Shown here: piece by piece, positions 50,805 through 60,377 of the stretch | Layout: the number at the start of each line of letters is the position of its first letter | How positions within the stretch are numbered: position 1 is the first letter of the stretch | Assembly: GCF_001045555.1 (NCBI RefSeq) | Contig: NZ_LFBU01000001.1 | Coordinates: forward strand, 2,976,001-3,040,000 | Source of the DNA: Marinobacter subterrani | GTDB taxonomy: Bacteria; Pseudomonadota; Gammaproteobacteria; Pseudomonadales; Oleiphilaceae | Direction of reading: 5' to 3' | Length of the DNA: 64,000 bases | Position numbers and translations under genes: made by a program | Notes under the pieces: model-generated | What the model was told of the DNA's origin: nothing | The model's input: the letters and a program-made list of their open reading frames with translations, nothing else | The model's database searches: none

Positions 50805-51377
50805 TCAGGAATTGCGGGGATCTGTCTGGGCAACCCAGGGCTTGTCCTTGTGGCTGTCACGGAACGCCAGCAGGCTTTCGACACCGGCGAAGTCCTCCAG
50901 ATTGCGGAAATCCAGCCAGTCAATCAGGCAATAGAGGCAGATTGCCGGGTAGTTCCATTCCTCGAACTTGCCTTCCTGGACCATCTCCGCCAGTACCTTG
51001 AGCGTGGTGGCAATCCGCTCCCGCTGCAGTTTGTGGAACATCACGTCCTGGTGAGTGTCGATACCCGACTTTTCCGACAGTAACAGGGTGACGGCCGAGT
51101 CGTTGGCGCCGTCGATCATGGTGAGCTGGTTCTGCTGATCCCAGGTCAGCGGATCACGGCCCTGCTTGGCACTGACGTAGCGGGCGATAATCCGCGAATC
51201 GTAGATTTCCTGGCCTTCGTCTTCGAGAACCGGGATTTTCAGGGTCGGGTTATTACGCCTGAGTTCGTCCCGGCCTTCACCATAGATGTCGAGATTGATG
51301 AATTCATAGCGCTCTTCATCAAGCAGAATCCGGATGCGCCGGACATAAGGTGAAGTGGTGGATCCGATCAGTTTCAT
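50805..51377 (-). CDS. Glutathione S-transferase family protein
   Basis: The 190-residue protein has an N-terminal thioredoxin-like domain with SPYVRRIRILLDEE (Ser and Pro at the glutathione site). KIPVLEDEGQEIYDSRIIARYV supplies the cis-Pro and the DS pair that bind glutathione. A helical C-terminal domain follows. The subclass and substrate are not evident. It follows ald by 22 bases on the same strand. Confidence 0.9.
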   Translation of the reverse strand: MKLIGSTTSPYVRRIRILLDEERYEFINLDIYGEGRDELRRNNPTLKIPVLEDEGQEIYDSRIIARYVSAKQGRDPLTWDQQNQLTMIDGANDSAVTLLLSEKSGIDTHQDVMFHKLQRERIATTLKVLAEMVQEGKFEEWNYPAICLYCLIDWLDFRNLEDFAGVESLLAFRDSHKDKPWVAQTDPRNS

Positions 51378-51399
51378 GGTGTCTCCGAGTGTTTCCCGC

Positions 51400-52518
51400 T
51401 CAGGATCCCAACAGGGATTCAGGGTTGGTGTATGGGTGCCCGGTAGCTTCCGCCACTTCCCTGTAGGTCACCTTGCCGGCCGCGACATTGAGCCCGGCCC
51501 GCAGGTGCGGATCTTCCTTCATTGCCCGGTCCGGGCCCTTGCTGGCCAGCGCCGCCACAAATGGCAGGGTCACATTGTTCAGCGCCAGTGTCGACGTACG
51601 CGCCACAGCACCGGGCATGTTAGCCACGCAGTAATGTACCACACCGTCAACAATATACGTCGGATCATCATGGGTGGTTGCCCGGGAAGTCTCGGCGCAG
51701 CCACCCTGATCAATCGCCACGTCCACGAGCACGCTGCCCTCGGGCATGCGCCGGATCATGTCGCGGGTGATCAGCTTGGGTGCCGAGGCACCGGGAATCA
51801 GCACGCTGCCAATCACCAGATCCGATTCCGTGACTGCCTGTTCGAGGGTCTGGGCGGTGGAAAACAGCGTCGTGATCCGGTTGCCATAAAGCTGATCAAG
51901 GTGCCGGAGAACTGCCATATTCCGGTCCAGGACGGTTACCCGGGCACCCAACCCAACCGCCATGGCCACGGCATTCTGGCCAACCACGCCACCGCCGACC
52001 ACAGCAACCCTGGCCGGGCTGACCCCGGGAACACCGCCCAGCAGCACACCCCGGCCCCCCAGCGCCTTTTCAAGACAGTGGGCGCCGGCCTGAATCGACA
52101 TGCGGCCGGCCACTTCAGACATCGGCGCCAGCAGGGGTAAATGGCCGGCGTCGTCGGTCACGGTTTCATAGGCGATACAGGTGGCGCCGGACTTCACCAG
52201 ATCATCGGTCTGGGCCTTGTCCGGTGCCAGGTGCAGGTAGGTAAACAGGGTGTGATCCGGGCGCAGCATGGCCCGCTCCCGGGCCTGGGGCTCCTTCACC
52301 TTGACAATCAGCTCCGCGGTGGCAAACACCTCGTCTGCCCGGTCCAGAATCTGCGCTCCCGCCTGGCGGTAATCCGCGTCGGAAAATCCGATCGCCAGGC
52401 CGGCCCCGGTTTCCACATACACCTCGTGGTTATGGCCGCACAGTTCGTGAACCGCCGCCGGAGTCATGCCCACCCGGTATTCACGATTCTTGATTTCCTT
52501 GGGTACTCCGATTTTCAT
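51400..52518 (-). CDS. ald: Alanine dehydrogenase
   Basis: Ald interconverts L-alanine and pyruvate with NAD, releasing ammonia. The 372-residue protein begins [20 protein letters not shown], the standard start. It has the catalytic Lys/His region ([14 protein letters not shown]), the NAD-binding [22 protein letters not shown] and the C-terminal [19 protein letters not shown]. It is probably co-transcribed with the GST gene. Confidence 0.97.
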   Translation of the reverse strand: MKIGVPKEIKNREYRVGMTPAAVHELCGHNHEVYVETGAGLAIGFSDADYRQAGAQILDRADEVFATAELIVKVKEPQARERAMLRPDHTLFTYLHLAPDKAQTDDLVKSGATCIAYETVTDDAGHLPLLAPMSEVAGRMSIQAGAHCLEKALGGRGVLLGGVPGVSPARVAVVGGGVVGQNAVAMAVGLGARVTVLDRNMAVLRHLDQLYGNRITTLFSTAQTLEQAVTESDLVIGSVLIPGASAPKLITRDMIRRMPEGSVLVDVAIDQGGCAETSRATTHDDPTYIVDGVVHYCVANMPGAVARTSTLALNNVTLPFVAALASKGPDRAMKEDPHLRAGLNVAAGKVTYREVAEATGHPYTNPESLLGS

Positions 52519-52580
52519 TCACAGCCTCCAGAGCGTCTGCGGATTCGTGCGCGTCTTCATCCAGTGTAGTCAAAAGGCTC

Positions 52581-52645
52581 TATACTGGAGTGGCAACTGA
52601 TTGCATCGGTTTACCGGTTCCGGACGTAAGGCTCCGGACCGTAAA
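52581..52645 (+). promoter_or_regulatory. Putative promoter and leader hairpin of the dienelactone hydrolase remnant
   Basis: TATACT at 52581-52586 could be a -10, without a clear -35. Downstream, 52610-52624 and 52633-52645 pair over 13 bases with two bulges to form a strong hairpin ahead of the coding region. Confidence 0.35.
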
Positions 52646-52674
52646 CATCCGAACCAGAAGGAGCAGGAACTCTC

Positions 52675-53148
52675 ATGATCACCCGGAAAGCCGGGGCCGC
52701 CGCGGGCTACACCGCGTTCGCCCTGGATATGTATGGCTCGGGCAAGCAGGCGGATCACCCGGACACCGCCCAGAAATTCATGCAGGAAGCCACCAGGGAC
52801 ATGGACCAGGTCAAGGCCCGGTTCATGAAAGCCATGGACATCCTGCAGAACCATGAAAGCGTCGATGCCTCGCGCATTGCGGCCCAGGGCTATTGCTTCG
52901 GCGGTGCCGGGGTTCTGAACATGGCCCGGATGGGCGTGAATCTGGCTGGCGTGGTCAGTTTCCATGGTGCGCTGGGCAGCCCGATTACCGCCCAGCCGGG
53001 GGCAGTGAAGGCCAGGGTGCAGGTATACACCGGTGGTGCCGACAAGGTCGCCGCAGAATTCGGTATGCCCATAGGCTACGATGAAGCGGCAGCCACCCGT
53101 TCCTGGGAGGGCGCCATGCGGTTCTACGGGGAGATTTTTGCCCTGTAA
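52675..53148 (+). pseudogene. Dienelactone hydrolase family, remnant with two in-frame deletions
   Basis: The frame is open for 157 residues, but the family has about 240. The first five residues (MITRK) look like an original start. They are joined directly to AGAAAGYTAFALDMYGSGKQAD, so some 50-60 residues, including the VVHEWWG-type strand, are missing. The nucleophile motif GYCFGG is kept. Then YTGGAD is joined to KVAAEFGMPIGYDEAAATRSW. The usual segment between two GAD-like sequences, with the catalytic Asp and His, is absent. Recombination between short direct repeats would explain this. GGAG precedes the ATG. The product cannot have normal hydrolase activity. A genuine short family is the less likely alternative. 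Confidence 0.65.
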
Positions 53149-53167
53149 CCCGGTTCAGCCCCATTCC

Positions 53168-53192
53168 AAACCCGGCATACGTGCCGGGTTTT
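53168..53192. terminator. Bidirectional terminator
   Basis: AAACCCGGCA and TGCCGGGTTT form a perfect stem with T runs in both directions, between the dienelactone hydrolase remnant and the convergent acyltransferase gene. Confidence 0.85.
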
Positions 53193-53200
53193 ATTTTGTC

Positions 53201-53896
53201 TCAGAGCGAAGACGCTATGCTGTTCCGGACGTCCGTCAAGAGGGCATCCAACGGCAGATCCCCGCTGGCCATCGGAGGATGGATGACGATTTCAATCTCG
53301 CCCCGGGTAAAGGCCGCGTGTCCCTTGGGCAGCCGGGCGTGGGAGCCGCGAACAGTCACCGGCAGGATCGGCAACTGACCATCCCGGGCGATGACAAAAC
53401 CACCCTTCTTGAACGGCAGCAGCTTTCCGTCCCATGACCGGGTACCCTCGGGGAAAATGAGTATGCTGGTGCGGTCCGGCAACTGGGCCACGCCCCGCTT
53501 GATGCTTTCCAGGGCATCACTGCCCCGGGACCGGTCAATAAACAGATTGCGGGAGGTCTCCAGTGCCAGTCCGAACAAGGGCACCCTGCGCAGCTCCTTC
53601 TTGATCACCCAGCGGTACTGAAAGCCGAGGGCCAGCACCAGGGCCGGCGGGTCAAAGTAAGAGGCGTGATTGCTGAGAATCACATAACGCTGATCAGGTT
53701 GGACGTTTTCCCGGCCACGAACCCGCAGCCGAACACCGCAGACTTTCAGAATTCCCCAGGCAAAGATCTGAGTGCCGTGAAACGCCGCGTCACCGCGCTT
53801 TCCGCAAAGCGCGGCAATCACGATCGGCAAGAACAGAATCAGGGTAAGCAATGCAGCCCAGAACAAGATCCAGGCAGCTTTAAACGTTCGGAACAT
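53201..53896 (-). CDS. plsC: 1-acyl-sn-glycerol-3-phosphate acyltransferase family protein
   Basis: The 231-residue protein has an N-terminal membrane helix (residues 5-35) and the acyltransferase motifs SNHASYFDPPAL (HX4D), RNLFIDRSRGSDA, FPEGTRSWDGKLLPFKKGG and LPVTVRGSHA. It probably makes phosphatidic acid from lysophosphatidic acid, though paralogues with other acceptors are common. The ATG at 53896 has AGGA 8 bases ahead; upstream in-frame codons lack homology. Base position and neighbours suggest it is monocistronic. Confidence 0.88.
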   Translation of the reverse strand: MFRTFKAAWILFWAALLTLILFLPIVIAALCGKRGDAAFHGTQIFAWGILKVCGVRLRVRGRENVQPDQRYVILSNHASYFDPPALVLALGFQYRWVIKKELRRVPLFGLALETSRNLFIDRSRGSDALESIKRGVAQLPDRTSILIFPEGTRSWDGKLLPFKKGGFVIARDGQLPILPVTVRGSHARLPKGHAAFTRGEIEIVIHPPMASGDLPLDALLTDVRNSIASSL

Positions 53897-54012
53897 GAAA
53901 GGATTCCTGCAGGCCTCGACGTCCGCTTTAACGAGCAACAGGGGAACAATGATTATACATCGCGGGAAAAATCACAAAGCACAGAGCCGGATGCCGATAG
54001 TTTCATTCCATG

Positions 54013-54039
54013 AAAAAAGGCAGCCGAAGCTGCCTTTTT
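54013..54039 (-). terminator. Terminator of the cold-shock gene
   Basis: AAGGCAG and CTGCCTT form a stem around CTTCGG on the minus strand and are followed by six T residues. Confidence 0.85.
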
Positions 54040-54066
54040 GGCGGTTATTCCTGCATCCATCAAGGA

Positions 54067-54273
54067 TTACAGCGGAACAACGTTCTCCGCCTGGGGACCT
54101 TTCTGGCCCTGGGTAACGGTGAACTCAACCTGCTGGCCTTCTGCCAGAGTCTTGAAACCGCTGCCCTGAATAGCGCTGTAGTGAACAAAAACGTCCGGGC
54201 CGCCTTCACGAGTGATAAAGCCAAAGCCTTTTGCTTCGTTGAAGAACTTAACAGTACCGGTAGTAGTAGACAT
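54067..54273 (-). CDS. Cold-shock protein (CspA family)
   Basis: The 68-residue protein is one OB-fold cold-shock domain with both RNP motifs, [10 protein letters not shown] and VFVHYSAI, and the typical end [10 protein letters not shown]. It binds single-stranded RNA and DNA and prevents RNA folding at low temperature or in stationary phase. AGGAAG is 8 bases before the ATG at 54273. A promoter candidate lies 165 bases upstream, giving the long leader that is usual for cold-inducible csp genes. Confidence 0.95.
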   Translation of the reverse strand: MSTTTGTVKFFNEAKGFGFITREGGPDVFVHYSAIQGSGFKTLAEGQQVEFTVTQGQKGPQAENVVPL

Positions 54274-54445
54274 ACTTAAACTTCCTGAAATCAATCATAA
54301 TATCTGCCGCCATACACCGTCGTGGTGCAAGGTCGACGTTTTACGGAAATACAGAACTCGCGGAATCAAAAACAGGACGGTCACTACTAACTGCGGAGTA
54401 CGTCTTATTCATGAAATGCTTTGCTGAATCTTTCCTACGCCTTTC

Positions 54446-54474
54446 ACTCTACTCTCGAATCAAAAGCTTGCCAA
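54446..54474 (-). promoter_or_regulatory. Putative cold-shock gene promoter with long 5' leader
   Basis: On the minus strand TTGGCA (54474-54469) and TAGAGT (54451-54446) are 17 bases apart. Transcription would start near 54439, leaving a leader of about 165 bases to the start codon, close to the length of the E. coli cspA leader. Confidence 0.5.
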
Positions 54475-54511
54475 GAGTAATTTCAAGAAATTATGTAGGT
54501 AGTGCTACCCA

Positions 54512-54892
54512 TCATCCCCTCACCAGCCCGAAAGAATAAATACCCAATGCAGTCATAAGGATGGAACCGACAACGTGGGCCAGTATGCCGGTGATGGCCA
54601 TGGCCCATTTGCCTTCCTGAAGGGCGGCAAACATCTCCAGGGAAAAGGTGGAAAATGTCGTTAGCGCGCCACACAGTCCGGTAATGGCAAACAGTCGCCA
54701 CTCCGGAGCCAGGCCGCTGCCCTGGCTGAAATAGCCGATCAGCAGGCCGATCAGCCAACCACCACTGAGGTTGGCTACCAGCGTGCCGTACGGGATGGCA
54801 TGGTAGGTAGTGTTCAACCACAACCCGAGGGCCCAGCGCAGATTGGCGCCGATGACGGCGCCAAGACTGACGGCCAGAAAAGACAACCACAT
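54512..54892 (-). CDS. crcB: Fluoride channel CrcB/Fluc
   Basis: CrcB dimers export fluoride. The 126-residue protein has four membrane helices, the conserved GANLRW start, the Asn in VANLSGGWLIG and the central TTFSTFSLE motif that lines the pore. It follows fadE by 17 bases on the same strand. No fluoride riboswitch is seen before it, so it may be expressed with fadE. Confidence 0.94.
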   Translation of the reverse strand: MWLSFLAVSLGAVIGANLRWALGLWLNTTYHAIPYGTLVANLSGGWLIGLLIGYFSQGSGLAPEWRLFAITGLCGALTTFSTFSLEMFAALQEGKWAMAITGILAHVVGSILMTALGIYSFGLVRG

Positions 54893-54909
54893 CTCAGCGT
54901 ACCTCTGGA

Positions 54910-57360
54910 TCAGGCCGGGTTGTGATCAATGACCGACTCCTTGTTTTGCGCAAAGGCGTTGAACGCGAAGTCGTCAACGGTCAGCATGTCCAGCACTCCG
55001 GTTTCGTACTGGCGCATGAAGTCCGCCTCTTCCTTGGTATAGACGCCGGCCTCCAGGGCCGCTTCGAAGCGCTCTTCCGGATGCAGTGCCGTCATCGGCA
55101 ACTCACCCTTGGCGTAGGCCTTGGTGACTTTACGGTAAAGCTGTTCGGCCTTGTCGTAATCCTTCAACAAACCGTTGTAGCGAGCTACCGGGTTTTCCAC
55201 CGTGCCCTCGCCATCGGTGGTCCACACACTGGCAATCAGCTTGTTGCGGATCGGCGTATCGGTGGAGATTGAGCGCGCCAGCTTGCGGGCCAGATCGTCC
55301 CCGGGGCTGCCCCAGTGCCGGCCCAGGGGCAGGGTAAAGGCACGCAACACCAACGCCACAGCGCGGTTGGGCAGGTTTTGCAGGAACTCCTCCAGAGCAT
55401 TTTCAGTGCGATGCAACAGCAGGCCAAGACTGTATTCCATGACCTCTTTCTCGCCCTCCACCGGCTGGGTCTCATGCCAGTGCTTGAGCACCATGGATGC
55501 CAGATACAGATTGGACAGCATATCGCCCAGGCGCGCCGAAATCAGCTCGCGCATTTTCAGCTCGCTGCCCAGAGTGGTCATGGCCGCATCGGCGCACAGG
55601 CCGAACGCGGCACTAAACCGGGCCACAGCCTGCGCATAGCGGCGGCTGGCACCATCAAAAGGCACGTCGGCACGGCCAAGACCCAATGCCTGGGTAAAGG
55701 CGCGCGCCGTGTTGCCGAAGATCAGGCCGGCATGGCCGAAGAAGGCATCGTCAAAGGCCTGGATGTCGTCGTTATCCTTGGCCGCCAGCTCCCTGAGCAC
55801 ATAGGGATGACAGCGAATCGCGCCCTGGCCGAAGATCATCAGGCTGCGGGTCATGATGTTGGCGCCCTCAACGGTGATGGACACCGCCGCGCCACTGTAG
55901 CCGATGCCGAGATAGTTGCGGGGGCCAAGCGTCACGGTCTTGCCGCCGTGAACATCCATGGCATCGGTAAGGATGCCACGCTGAAACTCGGTCAGGTGGT
56001 ATTTGAGGATGGCCGACGGCACCGCCGGCTTCTCGCCCTTGTCGATCATGTTGGCGGTGTGATTGACCGCCGCCTGCGCGATATAGGTCTTTGCGGCAAT
56101 CCTGGCCAGGGGCTCCTGAACACCTTCCATATCCGCCACCGGCGTGTTGAACTGCCGCCGGATCCGGGTAAACCCGCCGGCGGTACCTACCGAGTGGGCC
56201 GCCGCACCGGCTGCGCCAGAAGGCAGGGTAATACAGCGGCCCACCGACAGGCACTCAACCAGCATGCGCCAGCCCTGGCCGGCCATATCCACGCCACCGA
56301 TGATGTAATCCAGCGGGATAAACACATCCTTGCCCTTGATGGGTCCGTTCAGGAACGGGCTGCCAATCGGGCAATGGCGACGGCCGATTTCCATGCCCTT
56401 GGTATCCCGCGGGATCAGGGCACAGGTAATGCCGTAATCCTTGGTCTCGCCCAGCACGCCGTCCGGATCGAACATGCGGAATGCCAGGCCAACCACCGTG
56501 GCGATCGGCGCAAGGGTAATCCAGCGTTTCTCGAAATTGAGCCGGATTCCCACCACTTCCTTGCCGTTCACTTTCTGCTTGCAGACGATACCAGTGTCCG
56601 GCAGGGATGTTGCGTCCGACCCGGCTCTCGGGCCGGTAAGCCCGAAACAGGGTATCTCGCGGCCATCGGCCAGCCGTGGCAGGTAGTGATTCTTCTGTTC
56701 TTCCGTGCCGTACTTGACCAGCAGCTCACCCGGGCCGAGGGAGTTCGGCACGCCCACGGACACCATCAGCGATTCGTTGGACGCCAGTTTCTGAAGTACC
56801 GCAGTCTGGGCCTTGGCGGAAAAGGCAAGGCCGCCGTACTCCTTGGGAATGATCATGCCGAAGAACTTCTCTTTCTTGAGGAAGTCCCAAAGCTCCTGGG
56901 GCAGATCAGCCCGCTCAACTGCCACATCCCAGGCGTTGCACATGGAGATGGCCTGGGTGCACTGGTTGTCCACGAAAGCCTGCTCCTGCTCGCTCAAGCC
57001 GGTATAGCGGTTGGCCAGCAGGTTGTGCCAGTCCGGACGACCGGTAAACAGCTCGCCATCCCAGCCCACGGTGCCGGCTTCCAGGGCCACTTTTTCAGTA
57101 TCGGACACCTTGGGCGCAACTTTCTTGAACATGGCAAAGATGCGCGGCGTCAGCCAGCCCTGACGAAAGCCGGGCAGACCGGCGGCCGCGGTGGCCACCG
57201 CACCGAGAAACAGCACCAGCGCCAGCCAGCCGGAGGCGAAAATCAGTGCCAGCACCCCGGTGACCACCATCACGCCGATGGCGGACATCGCACCGGACTC
57301 ACGCCGCATCACAATCAAAAGGCCGGCCAGTGCCACTAAAAACAGAAGGAAAGTCATCAT
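54910..57360 (-). CDS. fadE: Acyl-CoA dehydrogenase FadE
   Basis: FadE catalyses the first oxidation of fatty-acid beta-oxidation. The 816-residue protein is the large membrane-associated type, with two hydrophobic helices in the first 65 residues. The dehydrogenase core carries CFGLTGPRAGSDATSLPD, GIRLNFEKRWITLAPIA and SVGRCITLPSGAAG. A C-terminal DUF1974-like extension with LLLHRTENALEEFLQNLPNRAVALVLR completes it. The start is one of two adjacent ATGs at 57360-57355. Together with tesB and the AidB-like enzyme this marks a strong fatty-acid metabolism. Confidence 0.95.
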   Translation of the reverse strand: MMTFLLFLVALAGLLIVMRRESGAMSAIGVMVVTGVLALIFASGWLALVLFLGAVATAAAGLPGFRQGWLTPRIFAMFKKVAPKVSDTEKVALEAGTVGWDGELFTGRPDWHNLLANRYTGLSEQEQAFVDNQCTQAISMCNAWDVAVERADLPQELWDFLKKEKFFGMIIPKEYGGLAFSAKAQTAVLQKLASNESLMVSVGVPNSLGPGELLVKYGTEEQKNHYLPRLADGREIPCFGLTGPRAGSDATSLPDTGIVCKQKVNGKEVVGIRLNFEKRWITLAPIATVVGLAFRMFDPDGVLGETKDYGITCALIPRDTKGMEIGRRHCPIGSPFLNGPIKGKDVFIPLDYIIGGVDMAGQGWRMLVECLSVGRCITLPSGAAGAAAHSVGTAGGFTRIRRQFNTPVADMEGVQEPLARIAAKTYIAQAAVNHTANMIDKGEKPAVPSAILKYHLTEFQRGILTDAMDVHGGKTVTLGPRNYLGIGYSGAAVSITVEGANIMTRSLMIFGQGAIRCHPYVLRELAAKDNDDIQAFDDAFFGHAGLIFGNTARAFTQALGLGRADVPFDGASRRYAQAVARFSAAFGLCADAAMTTLGSELKMRELISARLGDMLSNLYLASMVLKHWHETQPVEGEKEVMEYSLGLLLHRTENALEEFLQNLPNRAVALVLRAFTLPLGRHWGSPGDDLARKLARSISTDTPIRNKLIASVWTTDGEGTVENPVARYNGLLKDYDKAEQLYRKVTKAYAKGELPMTALHPEERFEAALEAGVYTKEEADFMRQYETGVLDMLTVDDFAFNAFAQNKESVIDHNPA

Positions 57361-57499
57361 AGGTTTTCTCTGTCGTCCATGGTTCGAAAATGTCGAAGAC
57401 TAATGAGCTCTGAATTGGTTACGCTCACCGTACCCCATCAGATGAGGGCTGACCAGCAAATGCCGCACAGTCAGCCAGTTACAGCCGTCACATCATGGC

Positions 57500-60361
57500 T
57501 TACGCAGTGACAATCACCCGGATACCTTCCAGGGCGAGACTGGCATGGCCGATGGCCTGCCGCGCCGCCTCAAACTGGTTCCGCAGATAGTCGATTTCCT
57601 CGTTACGGATCGACGGGTTCACCTTCTTCAGCGCTTCCAGCCGGCGGATCTCCGGTTCGAAGGTGGCGGCCAACTGGTCAAGTGCCTGCGCCTTCAGGGG
57701 AGCCAGGTGCGGGCCGGACAGCCGTTCCACATGATCCACCATGGTTTCAACCTGCGGCCGGATCTGCGGCACGATCGCCTGGGCGGTGCGCCGCCGGATG
57801 TTGGAGCAAAGATCGTTCAACCGGTCGTGGGGCAGCGCGCCTGATAACTCCTTGCCGTTCACATCCACCAGCAGCCGCAGGGGCGAGACCGGCAGATAGC
57901 GGGTCAGCTCCAGGGCATCCGGTGCGGGACAGTGCACCGTGAACAGCGCCTCCATGAGCAAAGTGCCTGCCGGCAGCGCCTTCACCGACAGACTGGCCAG
58001 GGCCGCCTTGCCAAGGCCCGAGCTGGTGACCGAATCCATCACACCGGTCACCATCGGGTGCTCCCAGCTCATGAACTGCAGATCTTCCCGCTCCAGGGCA
58101 TTCTGCCGGTCCCAGGTCACCGTTATGCCGTCCTCGGGCAACCCGGCCACATGGCCGGCCTGGTATTGCTCCCCCGGGCGCAGGATATCCGAGTGGTCGG
58201 CGTGATCTTCCACTTCCACCCCGAGAATATCAAAGGCTTCCATCATGTAATCCCGCACCTGGGCCTCACCCTCCTCTTCCTCGATGGCCGCGATCAGCTC
58301 ATTGGCCACCTCCGGGCGGCAGGAATTGAGCTCAATCAGCGCATCACGGCCATTCTGGAGCAGTGTTTTCAAGCGCTGCGACTCCTGCGCGGAGGCCACA
58401 ACCAGCTCGTCAGTAACGCCGGCATCGCCTTCAAGGGCCTTTTGCCATTGCGAATGCACGGCCTCCTGCACCGCCACACCCACGGCACAGCTTTCGGTAA
58501 AGGCATTCAGCCCCTCGTGGAACCAGCGGAACTGAATTTCCTGGCTGGTACCCTGCAGATACGGAATGTGGATATCGATGGTGTCAGTCTGGCCGATCCG
58601 GTCCAGACGCCCGATGCGCTGCTCCAGCAGATCCGGGTTGGCAGGCAGATCAAACAGCACCAGGTGGTGGGCAAACTGGAAATTCCGGCCCTCGCTGCCA
58701 ATCTCGGAACAGATCAGCGCCTGGGCGCCCTGTTCGGTGTCCGCGAAATAGGCCGCCGCCCGATCCCGCTCCAGCAGGCTCAGGTGTTCATGAAAGGCAG
58801 CACTGCGGATACCGGCACGAAGCTGGAGATAGTGCTCAAGAGCCATAGCCGTTTCAGCACGAGCGCAGATGACAACCACCTTGGCGGGGCGCAGGCTCGC
58901 CAGCTCTTTCTCCAACCAGTCGACCCGGGGATCCTCTGCCAGCCACTGTTCCTCCAGCACCCGCCGTTCCGGCGTCAGTCCCGGCATCCCGTAAGCCTGC
59001 CCCTGGTACATTTCGGGGCACGGCAAGGGTACGGGGGTCGGCCGGCGTTCCGGGAATCCCTGAATCGCAGCCCGGGTATTGCGGAACAGTACCCGGCCGG
59101 TTCCATGGCGATCCAGCAGGGCATCGATCACGGACTGACGCGGGTCATAGCCGGCCAGTAGCTGGTCCAGCTCATTGCCGAGCCAGGCCTGCAGCAGCTT
59201 CCGATCGTCGGCGCTGATCTCCGAATCGTCATCCTGCAGCCGGCGCACCACGCTGTTGATCGATTCGTACTGCTGCTCTTCCTCCCGGAAGGTCTCCAGG
59301 TCGTGAAAGCGCGCCGGATCGAGCAATCGCAAGCGGGCAAAGTGGCTGGCCACCCCGACCTGCTCCGGGGTCGCTGTCAGCAGCAACAGGCCACGGCTGA
59401 TCCCTGAAAGCTCCTCGACAATCTGGTACTCGGCACTGGCATGCTCCGGGCTCCAGGCCAGGTGGTGGGCTTCGTCGACAATCATCAGGTCCCAGTCAGA
59501 CCGGAGCGCATCCTTACGGGCCTGATCGCTGTTCACCAGGAAATCGAGACTGCAAAGCACCAATTGATCGCTCTCGAAGGGATTGACTGAGTCATCGCCA
59601 CCAAAAATGTGGCTCACCAGTGCGTCGACATCGCTCTGTTCGTCTTGCAGGGCGTCGTATCGGCTCTGGTCCACGATCGAAAAGCGCAGATTGAAGCGCC
59701 GGAGCATTTCCACCAGCCACTGATGGGTCAGGGAATCCGGCACCACAATGAGTGCGCGTTTTGCCCGCCCGGTGTGAAGCTGGTAGTGCAGGATCAAACC
59801 GGCCTCGATGGTTTTGCCAAGGCCCACTTCGTCCGCCAGCATCACCCTCGGCGCATGGCGCCTTGCCACCTCGTGGGCAATGTAGATCTGGTGCGGCAGG
59901 TGCTGGGTACGGGCACCAATCAGGCCTTGGGCCGCAGATGCGCGCAGGCGATTCATGTGCTGGAGCGTGGCGAACCTGAGGCGAAACGCGCCATTACGGT
60001 CGAACTGGCCGGCAAACAGCCGTTGGTGGGGCGCGGAGAAATTCACCGAGCCGGCCAGTTTCACTTCGGAAATCTCGTGCAGATCCGTGCCATCATCGGC
60101 GTGATACATCAGCACGCCGCCGAGATTATCCACGGCACGGACGATGTACCGCTGGCCGTCATAGGTCTCGATTTCCTCGCCGATCTGGTAAACGATGCGG
60201 GAAAGGGGCGCGTTATCAATGGCGTAGGTACGCTCTTCGTCGGCCGCAGGAAATCCCAGGGTAACCCGCCGGCCCGAAATGTCGGTGACGATCCCGAGTC
60301 CCAGGCCTGTGTCACTGTGGCTGACCCAACGCTGACCAATAACAAATTCTGATGTATCCAA
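57500..60361 (-). CDS. rapA: RNA polymerase-associated Swi2/Snf2 ATPase RapA
   Basis: RapA recycles RNA polymerase after transcription. The 953-residue protein begins with a Tudor-like pair (FVIGQRWVSHSDTGLGLGIV). It has a helicase core with Walker A LADEVGLGKTIEAGLIL and DEAH box VDEAHHLAW, then ALICSEIGSEGRNFQFAHHLVLFDLPANPDLLEQRIGRLDRIGQ, which is motifs V-VI. A C-terminal RapA_C domain completes it. The start is TTG at 60361 with GGAGG close by, matching the family N-terminus; the frame remains open upstream without homology. Confidence 0.94.
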   Translation of the reverse strand: MDTSEFVIGQRWVSHSDTGLGLGIVTDISGRRVTLGFPAADEERTYAIDNAPLSRIVYQIGEEIETYDGQRYIVRAVDNLGGVLMYHADDGTDLHEISEVKLAGSVNFSAPHQRLFAGQFDRNGAFRLRFATLQHMNRLRASAAQGLIGARTQHLPHQIYIAHEVARRHAPRVMLADEVGLGKTIEAGLILHYQLHTGRAKRALIVVPDSLTHQWLVEMLRRFNLRFSIVDQSRYDALQDEQSDVDALVSHIFGGDDSVNPFESDQLVLCSLDFLVNSDQARKDALRSDWDLMIVDEAHHLAWSPEHASAEYQIVEELSGISRGLLLLTATPEQVGVASHFARLRLLDPARFHDLETFREEEQQYESINSVVRRLQDDDSEISADDRKLLQAWLGNELDQLLAGYDPRQSVIDALLDRHGTGRVLFRNTRAAIQGFPERRPTPVPLPCPEMYQGQAYGMPGLTPERRVLEEQWLAEDPRVDWLEKELASLRPAKVVVICARAETAMALEHYLQLRAGIRSAAFHEHLSLLERDRAAAYFADTEQGAQALICSEIGSEGRNFQFAHHLVLFDLPANPDLLEQRIGRLDRIGQTDTIDIHIPYLQGTSQEIQFRWFHEGLNAFTESCAVGVAVQEAVHSQWQKALEGDAGVTDELVVASAQESQRLKTLLQNGRDALIELNSCRPEVANELIAAIEEEEGEAQVRDYMMEAFDILGVEVEDHADHSDILRPGEQYQAGHVAGLPEDGITVTWDRQNALEREDLQFMSWEHPMVTGVMDSVTSSGLGKAALASLSVKALPAGTLLMEALFTVHCPAPDALELTRYLPVSPLRLLVDVNGKELSGALPHDRLNDLCSNIRRRTAQAIVPQIRPQVETMVDHVERLSGPHLAPLKAQALDQLAATFEPEIRRLEALKKVNPSIRNEEIDYLRNQFEAARQAIGHASLALEGIRVIVTA

Positions 60362-60377
60362 GAAACCTCCAGACCGA

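Noticed and set aside
54493..54511. A GGTAG/CTACC mini-hairpin after crcB as a terminator.
   Set aside because: The stem is short with a two-base loop and no T run follows on the crcB strand.
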